A DNA stretch of 64,000 nucleotides from CAVXHQ01 sp963761735 (GTDB lineage: Bacteria; Pseudomonadota; Alphaproteobacteria; Rhodobacterales; Rhodobacteraceae): the NCBI GenBank assembly GCA_963761735.1, contig CAVXHQ010000007.1:124001-188000 (forward strand). The letters run 5' to 3'. Positions 55,814-64,000 of the stretch are shown in pieces. Within the stretch, counting starts at the first letter, position 1, and each line of letters begins with the position of its first letter. The notes under the pieces were generated by a model. The model had not been told where the DNA came from. It saw only the letters and a program-made list of their open reading frames with translations, and searched no databases. The translations under genes and the position numbers were made by a program.

Positions 55814-56989
55814 ATGGTGATGAGGGGCGCTGTGCGCAAAACCCTGCTCTGGATCGCGCTGGTGCTGGCGCTGGTCGTGGCGACAACGTTTGCGTGGCTG
55901 GAACTTTTTGCGGGCGCCGGGGCCACGGCCGCGATCCATGACGCGGTTGCCCGGACGGTGCCGGGGCCCGCGCCGTCCAATGTTTTCATCGCCATGCATC
56001 AGGCGTCGATGGTCTTGCTGGCGCTGTTGTGCGTGGCAGGCATGGCGCGTCTTGGTCGCACCGGGTCTGCACCGGGGCTGGCAGGCGCGTGGGGGATGCT
56101 GGTCTGGCTCATCCTGCTGGGGCTCGTCGCGCTGACGCTTGCGCTCGGGCTGATCCCGGCGGTGACAGAGGCGCCGGATTGGTGGCTCCGGACGCCCGCG
56201 GCGCCGTTCGACACGTTCGACGTGATCGCGGATCTGTCGGGGGCCACGGCGACCGGGCGCGACGTTCTTGCGCCTGTGCTCCTCGCGCTGTGGCTGGTGT
56301 CGGCGGCGGTGATGACGGCGCGGGGGCCTGCCGGGCGTCGCGTCGCGTGGGGCGTCGCGGTGCTGGCGCTGGCCTCGCTGCCGCTGGATCTTGCGGGGGC
56401 GGACGGGGTGTGGGGAAACAACCTGGGGCCCGAAACCCTGCGTTTGCTGGATACGGTGCGCACTGTCGATTATCTGCCCGCCGTGGGCGTGCTGCTTGCC
56501 TGGGCCGCCTATGCGCTCAGCGACGGGGTGCGGGCGTCGGTGCTGTACATCTTCGTGGGCGCGCTTTTGGGGGCCGCGACACTCGTGAACTACGAGGACG
56601 CCGGACGTGTGGGATTGCAAAACCTACGGTTGGCGATGCTGCACCTGTTCTGGGGCACGCTCATCGTTTTTGGCCTGCTCGCCTGTGCCGCACACAGAAA
56701 CCTACGGGTGTCGCCACCTGTGTTCGCCGCGCACGCCGTTGCCCTGGCCGTCGTGATGCTGGCCGTTGCGCAACGCTGGTCGACGCCTCACGGCTCGGGT
56801 CCTGCCGGGATCGCGCCGGAGACCGCAACGCTGCGACAGGAGGCGGTGCTGCTGTCATCCGGCCTTGCGCTCGTGGTGGTCCTCGCCATGGCGGGGGCGG
56901 CCGCGCTGTCCGCAAGACCGCGCCGCGCCGCCAAACGGGACGGGGCGGAAATGTCTGCGGCGGGTTCGGGCACGAAGACGGCGTCGTGA
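55814..56989 (+). CDS. Unknown polytopic membrane protein
   Basis: 391 residues with about nine to ten hydrophobic helices, for example KTLLWIALVLALVVATTFAW, ASMVLLALLCVAGMARL, GMLVWLILLGLVALTLALG and EAVLLSSGLALVVVLAMAG. Scattered histidines lie inside or beside helices (IAMHQASMVLLAL, LAMLHLFWGTLI), which could be cofactor ligands, but no firm motif is seen and I do not recognise the family. Start ATG 55814 has a G-rich stretch upstream. It is divergent from argS. The downstream gap holds a 38-bp array. Confidence 0.65.
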   Translation: MVMRGAVRKTLLWIALVLALVVATTFAWLELFAGAGATAAIHDAVARTVPGPAPSNVFIAMHQASMVLLALLCVAGMARLGRTGSAPGLAGAWGMLVWLILLGLVALTLALGLIPAVTEAPDWWLRTPAAPFDTFDVIADLSGATATGRDVLAPVLLALWLVSAAVMTARGPAGRRVAWGVAVLALASLPLDLAGADGVWGNNLGPETLRLLDTVRTVDYLPAVGVLLAWAAYALSDGVRASVLYIFVGALLGAATLVNYEDAGRVGLQNLRLAMLHLFWGTLIVFGLLACAAHRNLRVSPPVFAAHAVALAVVMLAVAQRWSTPHGSGPAGIAPETATLRQEAVLLSSGLALVVVLAMAGAAALSARPRRAAKRDGAEMSAAGSGTKTAS

Positions 56990-57120
56990 ACGACGCGCCC
57001 GGCACCATACGCCGGCACCATACGCATGTATTGTCCGCGCTCGGGCACGCGTCGGAAACATCGCGCTCTCGCGCCCACCGATGTCCGTGTCGACCAACCC
57101 CACTCGCGTGGCCAACGATC

Positions 57121-57284
57121 ACCGGGGTCGACAGGCCCTGCTCGCGTCGCGCCCCGCCACCGGGGTCGACAGGCCCTGCTCGCGTCGCGCCCCGCCACCG
57201 GGGTCGACAGGCCCTGCTCGCGTCGCGCCCCGCCACCGGGGTCGACAGGCCCTACTCTCGTCGCGCCCCGTCACCGGGGTCGAC
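57121..57284. repeat. 38-bp tandem array duplicating the dgt 3' end
   Basis: Units at 57121, 57159, 57197 and 57235 (38 bp each) plus a 12-bp partial at 57273; the first three are identical. Unit sequence starts ACCGGGGTCGACAGGCCCTG. A diverged unit lies upstream at about 57083-57120. Unit 4 contains the apparent dgt stop (CTA at 57252-57254), which reads CTG in units 1-3. Confidence 0.92.
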
Positions 57285-58462
57285 ACCCGGCGCGGTGAGG
57301 GTGCCGCCGCACAGCCGCGCGTGGCTCTGGATCGCGAAGCGGTCCGTCATGCCGGCGATATAATCGGCGACGATGCGGGCAAGGGCCGTTTCCCCCCCGA
57401 TGAGGCGGCGGCGTCAGCCACGTCCTTGCGCCATTGCTTGGGCAGCTCGTCGGGGCGAGACATGTACAGCGGGAACAGATCGTCGATCATCGCCGTTACC
57501 TCGCGGCGCATCCTCACGACGACCGGCGCGCGGTACATCCGGGTGAACAGGAACGCGCGGATCACCTTGAGATCGGACCACAGCCCGTCCGAGAACCGGA
57601 TCATCATCCGCCCGGCCCCGCGCACGTCCTCGACCGACCTCGGGCCGACCTCGCGCAGGGTCTGCCGCGCCAGCACGATGACGTCCTCGACCAGAATCCC
57701 GAAAAACCGGCGCAGCGCCTCGTGGCGGCGGCGGTAATAGTTCAGATCGGGGTATTTCGCGTCTACTCGCGCGAAACACTCTTTCAACACCGGCAGTTCC
57801 GCCAGCTCGTCGGTGGAAAACAGGTCGGCGCGCAGCCCGTCGTGCAAGTCGTGGTGATTGTAGGCGATGTCGTCGGCAAGCGCGGCCACCTGCGCCTCGG
57901 CCGATGCGTGGGTGTGCAGTTCAAGGTCGTGACGCGCGTTGTAATCGGCGAGCGCATAGGGGACCGGATCGCCGACCGGACCGTTGTGCTTGGCGATGCC
58001 TTCGAGGGTTTCCCACGTCAGGTTCAGCCCGTCCCACTCGGCGTAATGCCGCTCGAGCGAGGTGACGATGCGGATCGCCTGCGCGTTGTGATCGAAGCCG
58101 CCGTAGGGCGCCATCAGCGCGTTCAGCGCCTCTTCGCCGGTATGGCCGAACGGCGGATGGCCCAGGTCGTGCGCCAGCGCGATCGCCTCGGTCAGCTCGA
58201 CGTTCAGGCCAAGCGCGGCGGACACGGTCCGCGCCACCTGCGCCACCTCGATCGAATGGGTCAGGCGGGTGCGGAAATAATCGCCCTCGTGTTCGATGAA
58301 CACCTGCGTCTTGTGTTTCAGCCTGCGAAAGGCCGAGGCGTGGATGATCCTGTCGCGGTCGCGCTGAAACGGCGAGCGAAAGGCGCTCTCTTCCTCTGGA
58401 TAGAGACGCCCGCGCGCGCGTGCCGGATCCGTGGCGAAAACCGCCGTCTTTATTGCCTGCAT
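57252..58462 (-). CDS. dgt: Deoxyguanosinetriphosphate triphosphohydrolase, frameshifted near the C-terminus
   Basis: An HD-domain dNTPase. Motifs: FRTRLTHSIEVAQVA and AHDLGHPPFGHTGEEAL (HD pair), with ALADDIAYNHHDLHDG. Start at 58462 (MQAIKTAVF) fits the family; the longer frame does not. The frame breaks at the G7 run (C7 on plus, 57392-57398): as written it ends ASSGGKRPLPAS.. at 57347. Adding one G gives GETALARIVADYIAGMTDRF followed by AIQSHARL, the expected C-terminus, then a stop at 57252 inside a 38-bp repeat. A homopolymer error is the simplest cause. Confidence 0.88.
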
Positions 58463-58652
58463 GGCGTTGCCTCGCCTGTTGGGCCGTCGACCGGTGCCGT
58501 CTGCACCCGTTCGATGTCTGTGTCCGATGGTGGCCGTCCCGGGCCGCTTGTCCATCGTCGTGCCTTTTCCTATATGTAAAGGGTGTGCCGACCGACAGGG
58601 CGAAATCGTCCCGCCTGTGTCATCGCCCCTTTCACATCCTGCGAGGCCCCCG

Positions 58653-58991
58653 ATGCTGACCCTGCCCCCCAAAGTGACCCCGCGCGCCTTCGAACGACTG
58701 GCCGAGATTGGCGCCGCCGCATCCGGCAAGGCCCTGCGGGTCGCCGTCGCCGGTGGCGGCTGTTCGGGATTTCAGTACGAGATCGACCTCGACGATGCCG
58801 CGGCGGACGACCTGGTCCTGAAAGGCGACGGCGACCTTGCGGGCGAGCACGTGGTGATCGACGCCGTGTCGCTGCCGTTCCTTGCGGCGGCCACGATCGA
58901 TTTCTCCGAAGAGCTGATCGGGGCGCGTTTTACCATCCAGAACCCCAACGCAACGGCATCCTGCGGCTGCGGCACCAGTTTTTCGATTTGA
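58653..58991 (+). CDS. erpA: Iron-sulfur cluster assembly protein, ErpA/IscA family
   Basis: A 112-residue A-type carrier. The three cluster cysteines are present in GGCSGFQYEID and ASCGCGTSF. It delivers [Fe-S] clusters to target proteins. It is divergent from dgt, the usual arrangement in this order, with a 190-bp shared promoter region containing a TATATGTAAAGG stretch. Confidence 0.9.
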   Translation: MLTLPPKVTPRAFERLAEIGAAASGKALRVAVAGGGCSGFQYEIDLDDAAADDLVLKGDGDLAGEHVVIDAVSLPFLAAATIDFSEELIGARFTIQNPNATASCGCGTSFSI

Positions 58992-59119
58992 ATTCGGCGA
59001 AAAATATTACGCCTTTTCAACCTATTGAAAAAATAATGCATCATTTTACACTTTGCCCGGAACTGTTTGCGCCGTCTGTCCGTTATCTATGCAACGAAGC
59101 AATACACTTGGAGTTTACA

Positions 59120-59485
59120 ATGTCCTATCGCACAACAATCGCCGCCCTTACCCTTGGTACAGCCGTCGCTTTCGGTTCCGCCGTTTCGGCCCAGAGCTAT
59201 TTCGGCAACCAGATGGTCGCCGATATGGACGCGAACGTCATCACGCTGAACGTCGTCACCGCAGAGAGCGCCGGCTACGTCGCAATCTATGATTTCACCG
59301 GTGGTGAAGTAGGCGACAAACTGGGCGAGATGGCCGTTCTCGAAGGCGCGAACGCATCCGTCCGCATCGGCCTCAACGGCAACGTAACAGGCAACCTGAT
59401 GGCCGTCCTGTTTGCGGGCGAAATGATGGCAGACGCCGACCCGATGACGGGCGTCGCGATGCTCGAGATCGACGTTCAGGACTGA
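59120..59485 (+). CDS. Small secreted protein, DUF7282-like
   Basis: 121 residues: a signal peptide cleaved after VSAQ (~25) and a compact acidic, beta-rich domain (VVTAESAGYVAIYDFTGGE.. GNLMAVLFAGEMMADADP.. MLEIDVQD) with no cysteines. The pattern 'vaiyd..g..vG....l..g....v.v.l.....g.L.avLf.d' resembles DUF7282-type periplasmic domains; this is tentative. TTGGAG lies 7 bases before the ATG. The upstream 128 bp are strongly AT-rich, unlike the rest of the window, and a UUCG-type terminator follows, so it is a single-gene unit, probably strongly expressed. Confidence 0.7.
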   Translation: MSYRTTIAALTLGTAVAFGSAVSAQSYFGNQMVADMDANVITLNVVTAESAGYVAIYDFTGGEVGDKLGEMAVLEGANASVRIGLNGNVTGNLMAVLFAGEMMADADPMTGVAMLEIDVQD

Positions 59486-59508
59486 TTCCAGACGTCTTTG
59501 CGGAATTG

Positions 59509-59536
59509 GGGGCTGCCTTCGGGCGGCCCCTTTTTT
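59509..59536 (+). terminator. Strong UUCG-loop intrinsic terminator
   Basis: GGGGCTGCC (59509-59517), loop TTCG, GGCGGCCCC (59522-59530) with one G-U pair, then TTTTTT. Confidence 0.92.
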
Positions 59537-59669
59537 GTGCCCTGCCGTTCCGGCACCTCCAGTCCATCCCGCCGGGCACGCCGGTTTGCGCGCGATATCG
59601 GTGTGCTGAACGTGTGGTCGCCGCCCCTCGGCCCGTGCTAGATAAACATTTCACCGGCGGAGCACAGAG

Positions 59670-60449
59670 ATGAAGATCGCAACCTTCAACATCAACGGCG
59701 TCAAGGCGCGGATCGCGGCGTTGAGCGACTGGCTGCTCGAAAGCGCACCCGATGTCGCCTTGCTGCAAGAGATCAAATCGGTCGACGAGGGCTTCCCGCG
59801 CGCGCATTTCGAAGAGATGGGGTACAGCGTCGAAACCCACGGGCAAAAGGGCTTTAACGGGGTGGCGATCCTGTCGAAGCTGCCGCTTGAGGATGTGACG
59901 CGTGGCCTGCCGGGCGACGATGACGACGAACAGGCCCGCTGGATCGAGGCGACCGTGGTGGGCGACCGGGCGGTGCGGCTGTGCTGCCTGTATCTGCCCA
60001 ACGGCAACCCGGCGCCGGGGCCGAAATACGACTATAAACTGGCCTGGATGCAGCGCATGGAAGAGCATGTCGCGGCGCTGATGAAACAGGAAATGCCCTG
60101 CGTTTTTGCGGGCGATTACAATGTCATCCCACAGGCGCAGGATGCCAGCAGGCCCGACGCCTGGCGGCAGGACGCCCTGTTCCGGGCTGAAACCCGCGCG
60201 GCGTTCCGACGGTTGCTGGCGCTGGGTCTGACCGAGGCGTTTCGCACCCGGCACCATGGCGCGGGGCACTACTCGTTCTGGGATTATCAGGCCGGGGCCT
60301 GGGACCGCAACGACGGCATCCGCATCGACCACCATCTGCTGACACCGCAGGCCGCGGACATTCTGGGCGACGTCTGGATCGAAGCGGACGTGCGGGGCCG
60401 CGAAAAACCGTCCGACCATGTTCCGGTCTGGATCGAGCTTGCCGCGTGA
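59670..60449 (+). CDS. xth: Exodeoxyribonuclease III
   Basis: A 259-residue AP endonuclease/3'-5' exonuclease. MKIATFNINGVKARI, LLQEIKSVDEGFP (metal-binding Glu), GFNGVAILSK, FAGDYNVIP, and the catalytic RIDHHLLTP and KPSDHVPVWIEL are all present. It overlaps the next gene by 4 bp (GTGA). Confidence 0.96.
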   Translation: MKIATFNINGVKARIAALSDWLLESAPDVALLQEIKSVDEGFPRAHFEEMGYSVETHGQKGFNGVAILSKLPLEDVTRGLPGDDDDEQARWIEATVVGDRAVRLCCLYLPNGNPAPGPKYDYKLAWMQRMEEHVAALMKQEMPCVFAGDYNVIPQAQDASRPDAWRQDALFRAETRAAFRRLLALGLTEAFRTRHHGAGHYSFWDYQAGAWDRNDGIRIDHHLLTPQAADILGDVWIEADVRGREKPSDHVPVWIELAA

Positions 60450-60757
60450 AGGCGGCCCTGTCGCTTGCGCTGATCCTGAGCGCCGGAAGTGCCGCCGCCC
60501 AATGCCGGATCCAGACGGCAGGGTCGAATTGCGTCACGGTGCCGGATGCGCAGCGCGCCACACCCCTGGTCGCGCCGGGCGATATCCTCGATCTGCGGCA
60601 ATACTCGATGTTGTTCGGCACGCTGCGCTACGGCCTGCCCGCGCCACAGGACGGCTGGGTTTACTTCAGGGTTGGCCGCGATATTGCGCGGGTCCACCTT
60701 GAAACACGCGAAGTTCTTGAAATCGTGACCGATCAGGCGAACCGGGCGTTTCGCTAG
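60446..60757 (+). CDS. Small secreted protein, possibly RcnB-like
   Basis: 103 residues from a GTG that overlaps the xth stop. A signal peptide (VKAALSLALILSAGSAAAQ) precedes a short domain with two cysteines and the stretch YGLPAPQDGWVYFRVGRDIA ending in LEIVTDQ, a pattern like the C-terminal half of the RcnB family. The role is unknown and the family match is tentative. Confidence 0.65.
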   Translation: MKAALSLALILSAGSAAAQCRIQTAGSNCVTVPDAQRATPLVAPGDILDLRQYSMLFGTLRYGLPAPQDGWVYFRVGRDIARVHLETREVLEIVTDQANRAFR

Positions 60758-61983
60758 CGGGTGTTACCTGCGTCAAAGCCGTACAGCCAGTCGAGCCGGT
60801 CGATGAAGGCGCCGGGTGCCACGCGGCCCAGCATCCCGAGGGCGAAATGCGCGCCGCGCCGTTTCAGGCCGCTCAGATGATAATTGCGCGCATTGGCGTT
60901 GGCCGCGGCGATCGCACGCGACACGCGCGGGCGCCGGACCGCGGCATAGGCGGCAAGGCCCGGCCCCTGCCCCATATCGGCGACGCAGCGCGCCAGAACC
61001 ACCGCATCCTCGAGCGCGAGGTTGGCCCCCTGCGCCAGAAACGGCAGCGTCGGATGCGCGGCGTCGCCAACAAGAACGACCCGCCCGTCCTGCCAGACGG
61101 ATGGCACCTCGTGGCGGAACAGACCCCATAGGTGCGTGTCCGTCACCTCGTCCAGCAGATCGCGCAGGCCCGGCGCGCACCGTGCAAAGGCAAGCCGCAG
61201 GTTCGTCGGATCGTCGGCCTGCCGCCAGCCTTCGCAGGCCCAGTCACGGCGTTCCTCGACGCCGACGATGTTCACCCGGGTGCCGGTCAGCGGATAGGTG
61301 ACGGCATGGCGCCGGGGTGCCATCCAGATCCGCGCCTCGGGCGGATGATCGGCCTGCACGACGGCGCGCCAGGCCACCTGACCGGTGAAAAAGGGCTCCG
61401 CCGGGCCGTTCAGGTGGCCGCGCATCCGTGAGCGGATCCCGTCGGCACCGATGACAAGGTCGGCATCGGCGAAATCGCCGCCGTCGATACCGTCGATCCG
61501 CCGACCTGTCCGCACCCGCACGCCATCGGCCCGGCAGGCATCGTGCAACAGCCCGATCAGGGCCGCGCGGTGCACGAACCGGTAGGGCGGGGACTGTTTG
61601 TCAAGGGCGAACCGGGCCACGGGACGCCCGGAAACAGCGTCGGTCGGCACCACCGCCCGGGCAACGATCCCGATACTGTCGAGCGCGTCGGCACAGCCAA
61701 GGGCGGCAAGGGCGCGCGCACCGTTGGGCGTGATCTGCAGGCCCGCGCCAACCTCGGCGATCTCGGCCGATTGTTCGTGAAGGACGACCGAGGCACCCAG
61801 CCGGGCAAAGGCCAGCGCTGCGGCAAAGCCACCGATACCGCCGCCGACAACCGCGACCCGGCCGGGCTGCCCGCCCCGGGAAGGGCCGCGCGCAGGCTGG
61901 CCTTCCGGTTGCGCGGCGCTGGCGGGCCGGCCGCCCGGTGCCCCGCGATCAGTCGTCGCGGTGCACCTTTTCGCGGCGCTCAT
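60754..61983 (-). CDS. FAD-dependent aromatic-ring-type monooxygenase
   Basis: A 409-residue class A flavoprotein monooxygenase (salicylate hydroxylase/UbiH-like). Motifs: GxGxxG in VAVVGGGIGGFAAAL, the DG motif in LVIGADGIRSRM, and VVLVGDAAHPTLPFLAQGA (FAD ribityl). The first ~40 residues are Gly/Pro/Ala-rich low complexity before the Rossmann strand and overlap the dksA 3' end by 35 bp, so the real start may differ. It is convergent with the small secreted gene (4-bp overlap). Substrate is unknown. Confidence 0.85.
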   Translation of the reverse strand: MSAAKRCTATTDRGAPGGRPASAAQPEGQPARGPSRGGQPGRVAVVGGGIGGFAAALAFARLGASVVLHEQSAEIAEVGAGLQITPNGARALAALGCADALDSIGIVARAVVPTDAVSGRPVARFALDKQSPPYRFVHRAALIGLLHDACRADGVRVRTGRRIDGIDGGDFADADLVIGADGIRSRMRGHLNGPAEPFFTGQVAWRAVVQADHPPEARIWMAPRRHAVTYPLTGTRVNIVGVEERRDWACEGWRQADDPTNLRLAFARCAPGLRDLLDEVTDTHLWGLFRHEVPSVWQDGRVVLVGDAAHPTLPFLAQGANLALEDAVVLARCVADMGQGPGLAAYAAVRRPRVSRAIAAANANARNYHLSGLKRRGAHFALGMLGRVAPGAFIDRLDWLYGFDAGNTR

Positions 61984-62371
61984 GACGCTCCTGCGCCTCG
62001 AGGCTCATCGTGGCGATGGGGCGCGCGTCCAGTCGCTTGAGCGAAATCGGCTCACCGGTCATCTCGCAATAACCGAACTCGCCTTCGTCGAGGCGGCGCA
62101 GGGCGGCGTCGATCTTGCTGACCAGCTTGCGCTCACGGTCGCGGGTGCGCAACTCAAGGGACCTGTCGGTCTCTTCCGAGGCGCGGTCGGCGACGTCGGG
62201 AATGTTACGGGTCTGGTCTTTCATGCCGGAAATCGTGTCGCGGCTGTCGGACATCAGGTCAATTCTCCATGCGTTGAGCTTGCGACGGAAATACTCCGTC
62301 TGACGCTCGTTCATGAAGGGTTCGTCCTCGGCAGGACGATAGTCATTTTGCAGAATCGTCTCGGCTTTCAT
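61949..62371 (-). CDS. dksA: DksA-family RNA polymerase-binding factor, zinc-cysteine-poor
   Basis: A 140-residue DksA. The coiled-coil tip motif DxxDxA is present (DVADRA), as is the following GEFGYC segment. Of the four zinc cysteines of E. coli DksA only the first remains: the region reads GYCEMTGEPISLKRLDARPI then ATMSLEAQE, with Thr, Thr and Ser at the other positions. The Rhodobacter sphaeroides homologue is also reported to be cysteine-poor yet functional with ppGpp. Start ATG 62371 (MKAETILQ) is preferred to the longer frame. Confidence 0.9.
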   Translation of the reverse strand: MKAETILQNDYRPAEDEPFMNERQTEYFRRKLNAWRIDLMSDSRDTISGMKDQTRNIPDVADRASEETDRSLELRTRDRERKLVSKIDAALRRLDEGEFGYCEMTGEPISLKRLDARPIATMSLEAQERHERREKVHRDD

Positions 62372-62581
62372 GGTCACTCCGATCACTCGGCCGGTGCGGT
62401 GCCTGTTCAAGCGGCACCTGCATCTCGGCTCCCCCGTTTGGCTGCGCCCCCTTTAGCGCCTCGTCCGCGTCCTGTCACTAGGCAAATCGGGCCGTACGGG
62501 CAGACGTGATGCCCGCCCCCCGCGCTTGATGCCTGCGGTCCCAGCCGCTAGAGCGTGTTGAAAGATCAGGAGGATCCCCCC

Positions 62582-63433
62582 GTGACCCCGCGTTTCACCG
62601 GCACCGAGAGCTATGTCGCGACCGACGATCTGACGCTGGCGGTCAACGCCGCCGTCACCCTGGAACGTCCGCTGCTGGTCAAGGGCGAACCGGGGACCGG
62701 CAAGACCGAACTTGCCCGTCAGGTCGCCGCCGCACTGGGGATGCCGATCCTTGAATGGCATGTGAAATCGACGACGCGGGCGCAGCAGGGCCTGTACGAG
62801 TACGACGCCGTGGGCCGATTGCGCGACAGCCAGCTGGGCGATGCGCGCGTCAACGATGTGCGCAACTATATCCGTCAGGGTAAAATGTGGCAGGCGTTTA
62901 CCGCGCCCGGGCGTGTCGTCCTGCTCATCGACGAAATCGACAAGGCGGATATCGAGTTTCCGAACGATCTGTTGCAGGAACTCGACCAGATGATGTTCCA
63001 TGTCTATGAGACCGGCGAAACCGTGCGCGCTCTCCACCGGCCCGTGGTCATCATCACCTCGAACAACGAAAAGGAACTGCCCGACGCGTTTCTGCGGCGC
63101 TGTTTCTTTCATTTCATCCGGTTTCCCGGGATCGACACGCTGAAGAAAATCGTCGACGTGCACCATCCCGGCATCAAACCCGCCCTGCTCGAGGCGGCGC
63201 TGACGCAATTTTATGCGCTGCGCGAGGCGCCGGGGATCCGCAAGAAACCCTCGACGTCCGAGGTTCTCGACTGGCTGAAACTGCTGCTCGCAGAGGATCT
63301 GACGGCCGAGGACCTGCGGGCCGACATAGGCTCGGCCCTGCCGCGGATGCACGGTGCCTTGCTCAAGAACGAGCAGGACGTTCATCTGTTCGAACGGCTG
63401 GCATTCATGGCGCGATCGGGCGGGCGGCGCTAG
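62582..63433 (+). CDS. MoxR-family AAA+ ATPase
   Basis: A 283-residue AAA+ protein. The GTG at 62582 was chosen because AGGAGG (62568-62573) lies eight bases before it. Walker A is KGEPGTGKTELARQ, Walker B VVLLIDEIDKAD, sensor 1 IITSNNEKELPDAFLRR. Such MoxR ATPases usually work with a following VWA/CoxE protein to mature an enzyme; none follows within the window (the next 287 bp hold no gene). Confidence 0.9.
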   Translation: MTPRFTGTESYVATDDLTLAVNAAVTLERPLLVKGEPGTGKTELARQVAAALGMPILEWHVKSTTRAQQGLYEYDAVGRLRDSQLGDARVNDVRNYIRQGKMWQAFTAPGRVVLLIDEIDKADIEFPNDLLQELDQMMFHVYETGETVRALHRPVVIITSNNEKELPDAFLRRCFFHFIRFPGIDTLKKIVDVHHPGIKPALLEAALTQFYALREAPGIRKKPSTSEVLDWLKLLLAEDLTAEDLRADIGSALPRMHGALLKNEQDVHLFERLAFMARSGGRR

Positions 63434-63720
63434 ATCCACCGGGTCGGCGCCCGGTTTCACGGGCGGCGAATTTCCGCGCAAATCTGACAGATTATCAACA
63501 TCTTGCGGGGCCGAATGCGCCGTCCACAAGGCGCCTGCGGCCTTGAAGTGACACTCGGCATCCGCGTCCCGTTCCCACGCGATGACCGGGTGATTTGCGC
63601 CGCAACATCTGTCCTATTCGACCGGTCGGTCACGCCTTGCCATGATTCCGCCCCGATTGGTTTCTAACGCAGGCGCGAGATCGCGATGAAATTCCGGACG
63701 ATGAACGATCCGGGACCGCC

Positions 63721-64000
63721 GTGAGGAAACGAGCCTTGATCCTGTCCCCGTCCCTGGACCAGCCCGCCCGGCGCCCGCGCCGCATTGCCTCGGGCCGCCC
63801 GTTGGCCTCGCGGCGCCGCCACATCAGCGCCGCGATCGCCCTTACCGTTCTGGCGGCCTGCGCACCCGCGACCGATGCAACCGTGTCGCGCGCCCTGCCC
63901 CCCGATTTTGCACTGCCCGAAATGCGGATGTTCACCGCCGCGCCGGTCACGCCGCCGATCCGGTCGAACTCCGAAATCGCGGGCGATTTCCTCGACCTGA
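63721..64000 (+). CDS. DUF2927-type lipoprotein, N-terminal part
   Basis: The frame is open from a GTG at 63721 to the window end (93 codons). An unusually long basic leader (~1-45) precedes a signal helix and lipobox (IALTVLAAC). The mature part ends RSNSEIAGDFLDL, matching the start of DUF2927 domains known from Rhodobacterales. The stop of a 12-codon frame starting at 63686 overlaps the GTG (GTGA). The start is uncertain and the C-terminus is outside the window. Confidence 0.6.
   Translation, partial: MRKRALILSPSLDQPARRPRRIASGRPLASRRRHISAAIALTVLAACAPATDATVSRALPPDFALPEMRMFTAAPVTPPIRSNSEIAGDFLDL

Noticed and set aside
57121..57284. CRISPR array
   Set aside because: The 38-bp units are directly adjacent without spacers, and the unit is derived from the dgt 3' end.
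63686..63724. A 12-codon upstream frame overlapping the start of the DUF2927 lipoprotein
   Set aside because: The GTGA overlap is suggestive but the frame is very short, its start lacks a clear ribosome site, and the start of the lipoprotein itself is uncertain, so I mention it only in that entry.

Overview
The window is a dense, high-GC stretch of an alphaproteobacterial chromosome, almost certainly from the Rhodobacterales (Rhodobacter/roseobacter relatives). Evidence for this is the gene-order blocks rpmF-plsX-fabH-ihfA-merR, prfA-prmC-DUF4167, lptFG-lptD-surA-pdxA-rsmA and argS-SPOR-nagZ-scpA-scpB, a DksA without its zinc cysteines, a DctD-like regulator without the GAFTGA loop, and intergenic elements of the 'GGGATATTTTTG..CCAGAAGAA' type. 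No phage, insertion sequence, CRISPR array or rRNA is visible; there is one tRNA-Pro.

Layout. 1-1569: tail of a peptide/nickel-type ABC permease and a PLP aminotransferase. 2194-11647: an accessory catabolic island. It holds a LacI regulator, a sugar-type ABC importer (ATPase, binding protein, two permeases), a MocE-like Rieske ferredoxin, two membrane di-iron (sterol-desaturase family) genes of which one is frameshifted and one truncated, a TIM-barrel isomerase/epimerase, and a divergent MocD-like fatty-acid-desaturase-family oxygenase. 11776-12260: ndk with a strong terminator. 12285-19326: a complete C4-dicarboxylate TRAP system (dctB, dctD, dctP, dctQ, dctM). 19402-23889: hydrolase, HNH nuclease, ABC-F ATPase, retropepsin-like protease, holC. 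24122-31611: LPS export and outer-membrane assembly with pdxA and rsmA. 32145-35273: DUF4167, prmC, prfA. 35416-42457: DUF1499 protein, ureohydrolase, mazG, an orphan iron-type binding protein, Uup-like ABC-F, ornithine-lipid acyltransferase, msrB. 42603-48516: bamE, yceD, rpmF, plsX, fabH, ihfA, merR. 48653-55695: tRNA-Pro, dCTP deaminase, scpBA, nagZ, SPOR protein, argS. 55814-64000: an unknown membrane protein, dgt, an IscA/ErpA protein, a small secreted protein, xth, a flavin monooxygenase, dksA, a MoxR-type ATPase and the start of a DUF2927 lipoprotein.

Two patterns cut across the window. First, many short tandem arrays are present. Four intergenic ones have a strict 16-17 bp period and unrelated unit sequences, and one 38-bp array duplicates the 3' end of dgt. 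Arrays inside genes (dctB twice, dctD, dctM, plsX) have units of 12, 15, 18 or 24 bp, so they keep frame. Second, at least four otherwise conserved genes (sterol desaturase, rsmA, Uup-like ABC-F, dgt) are each broken by a single-base indel, three of them one-base losses in or beside a homopolymer. This looks more like sequencing error than decay, although the desaturase pair may be real decay.

The best candidate for an undescribed system is the 2.2-11.6 kb island. It combines sugar-type import, a Rieske ferredoxin, membrane di-iron oxygenases and a sugar isomerase fold under LacI control, resembling in parts the rhizopine (moc) logic but without a visible reductase.
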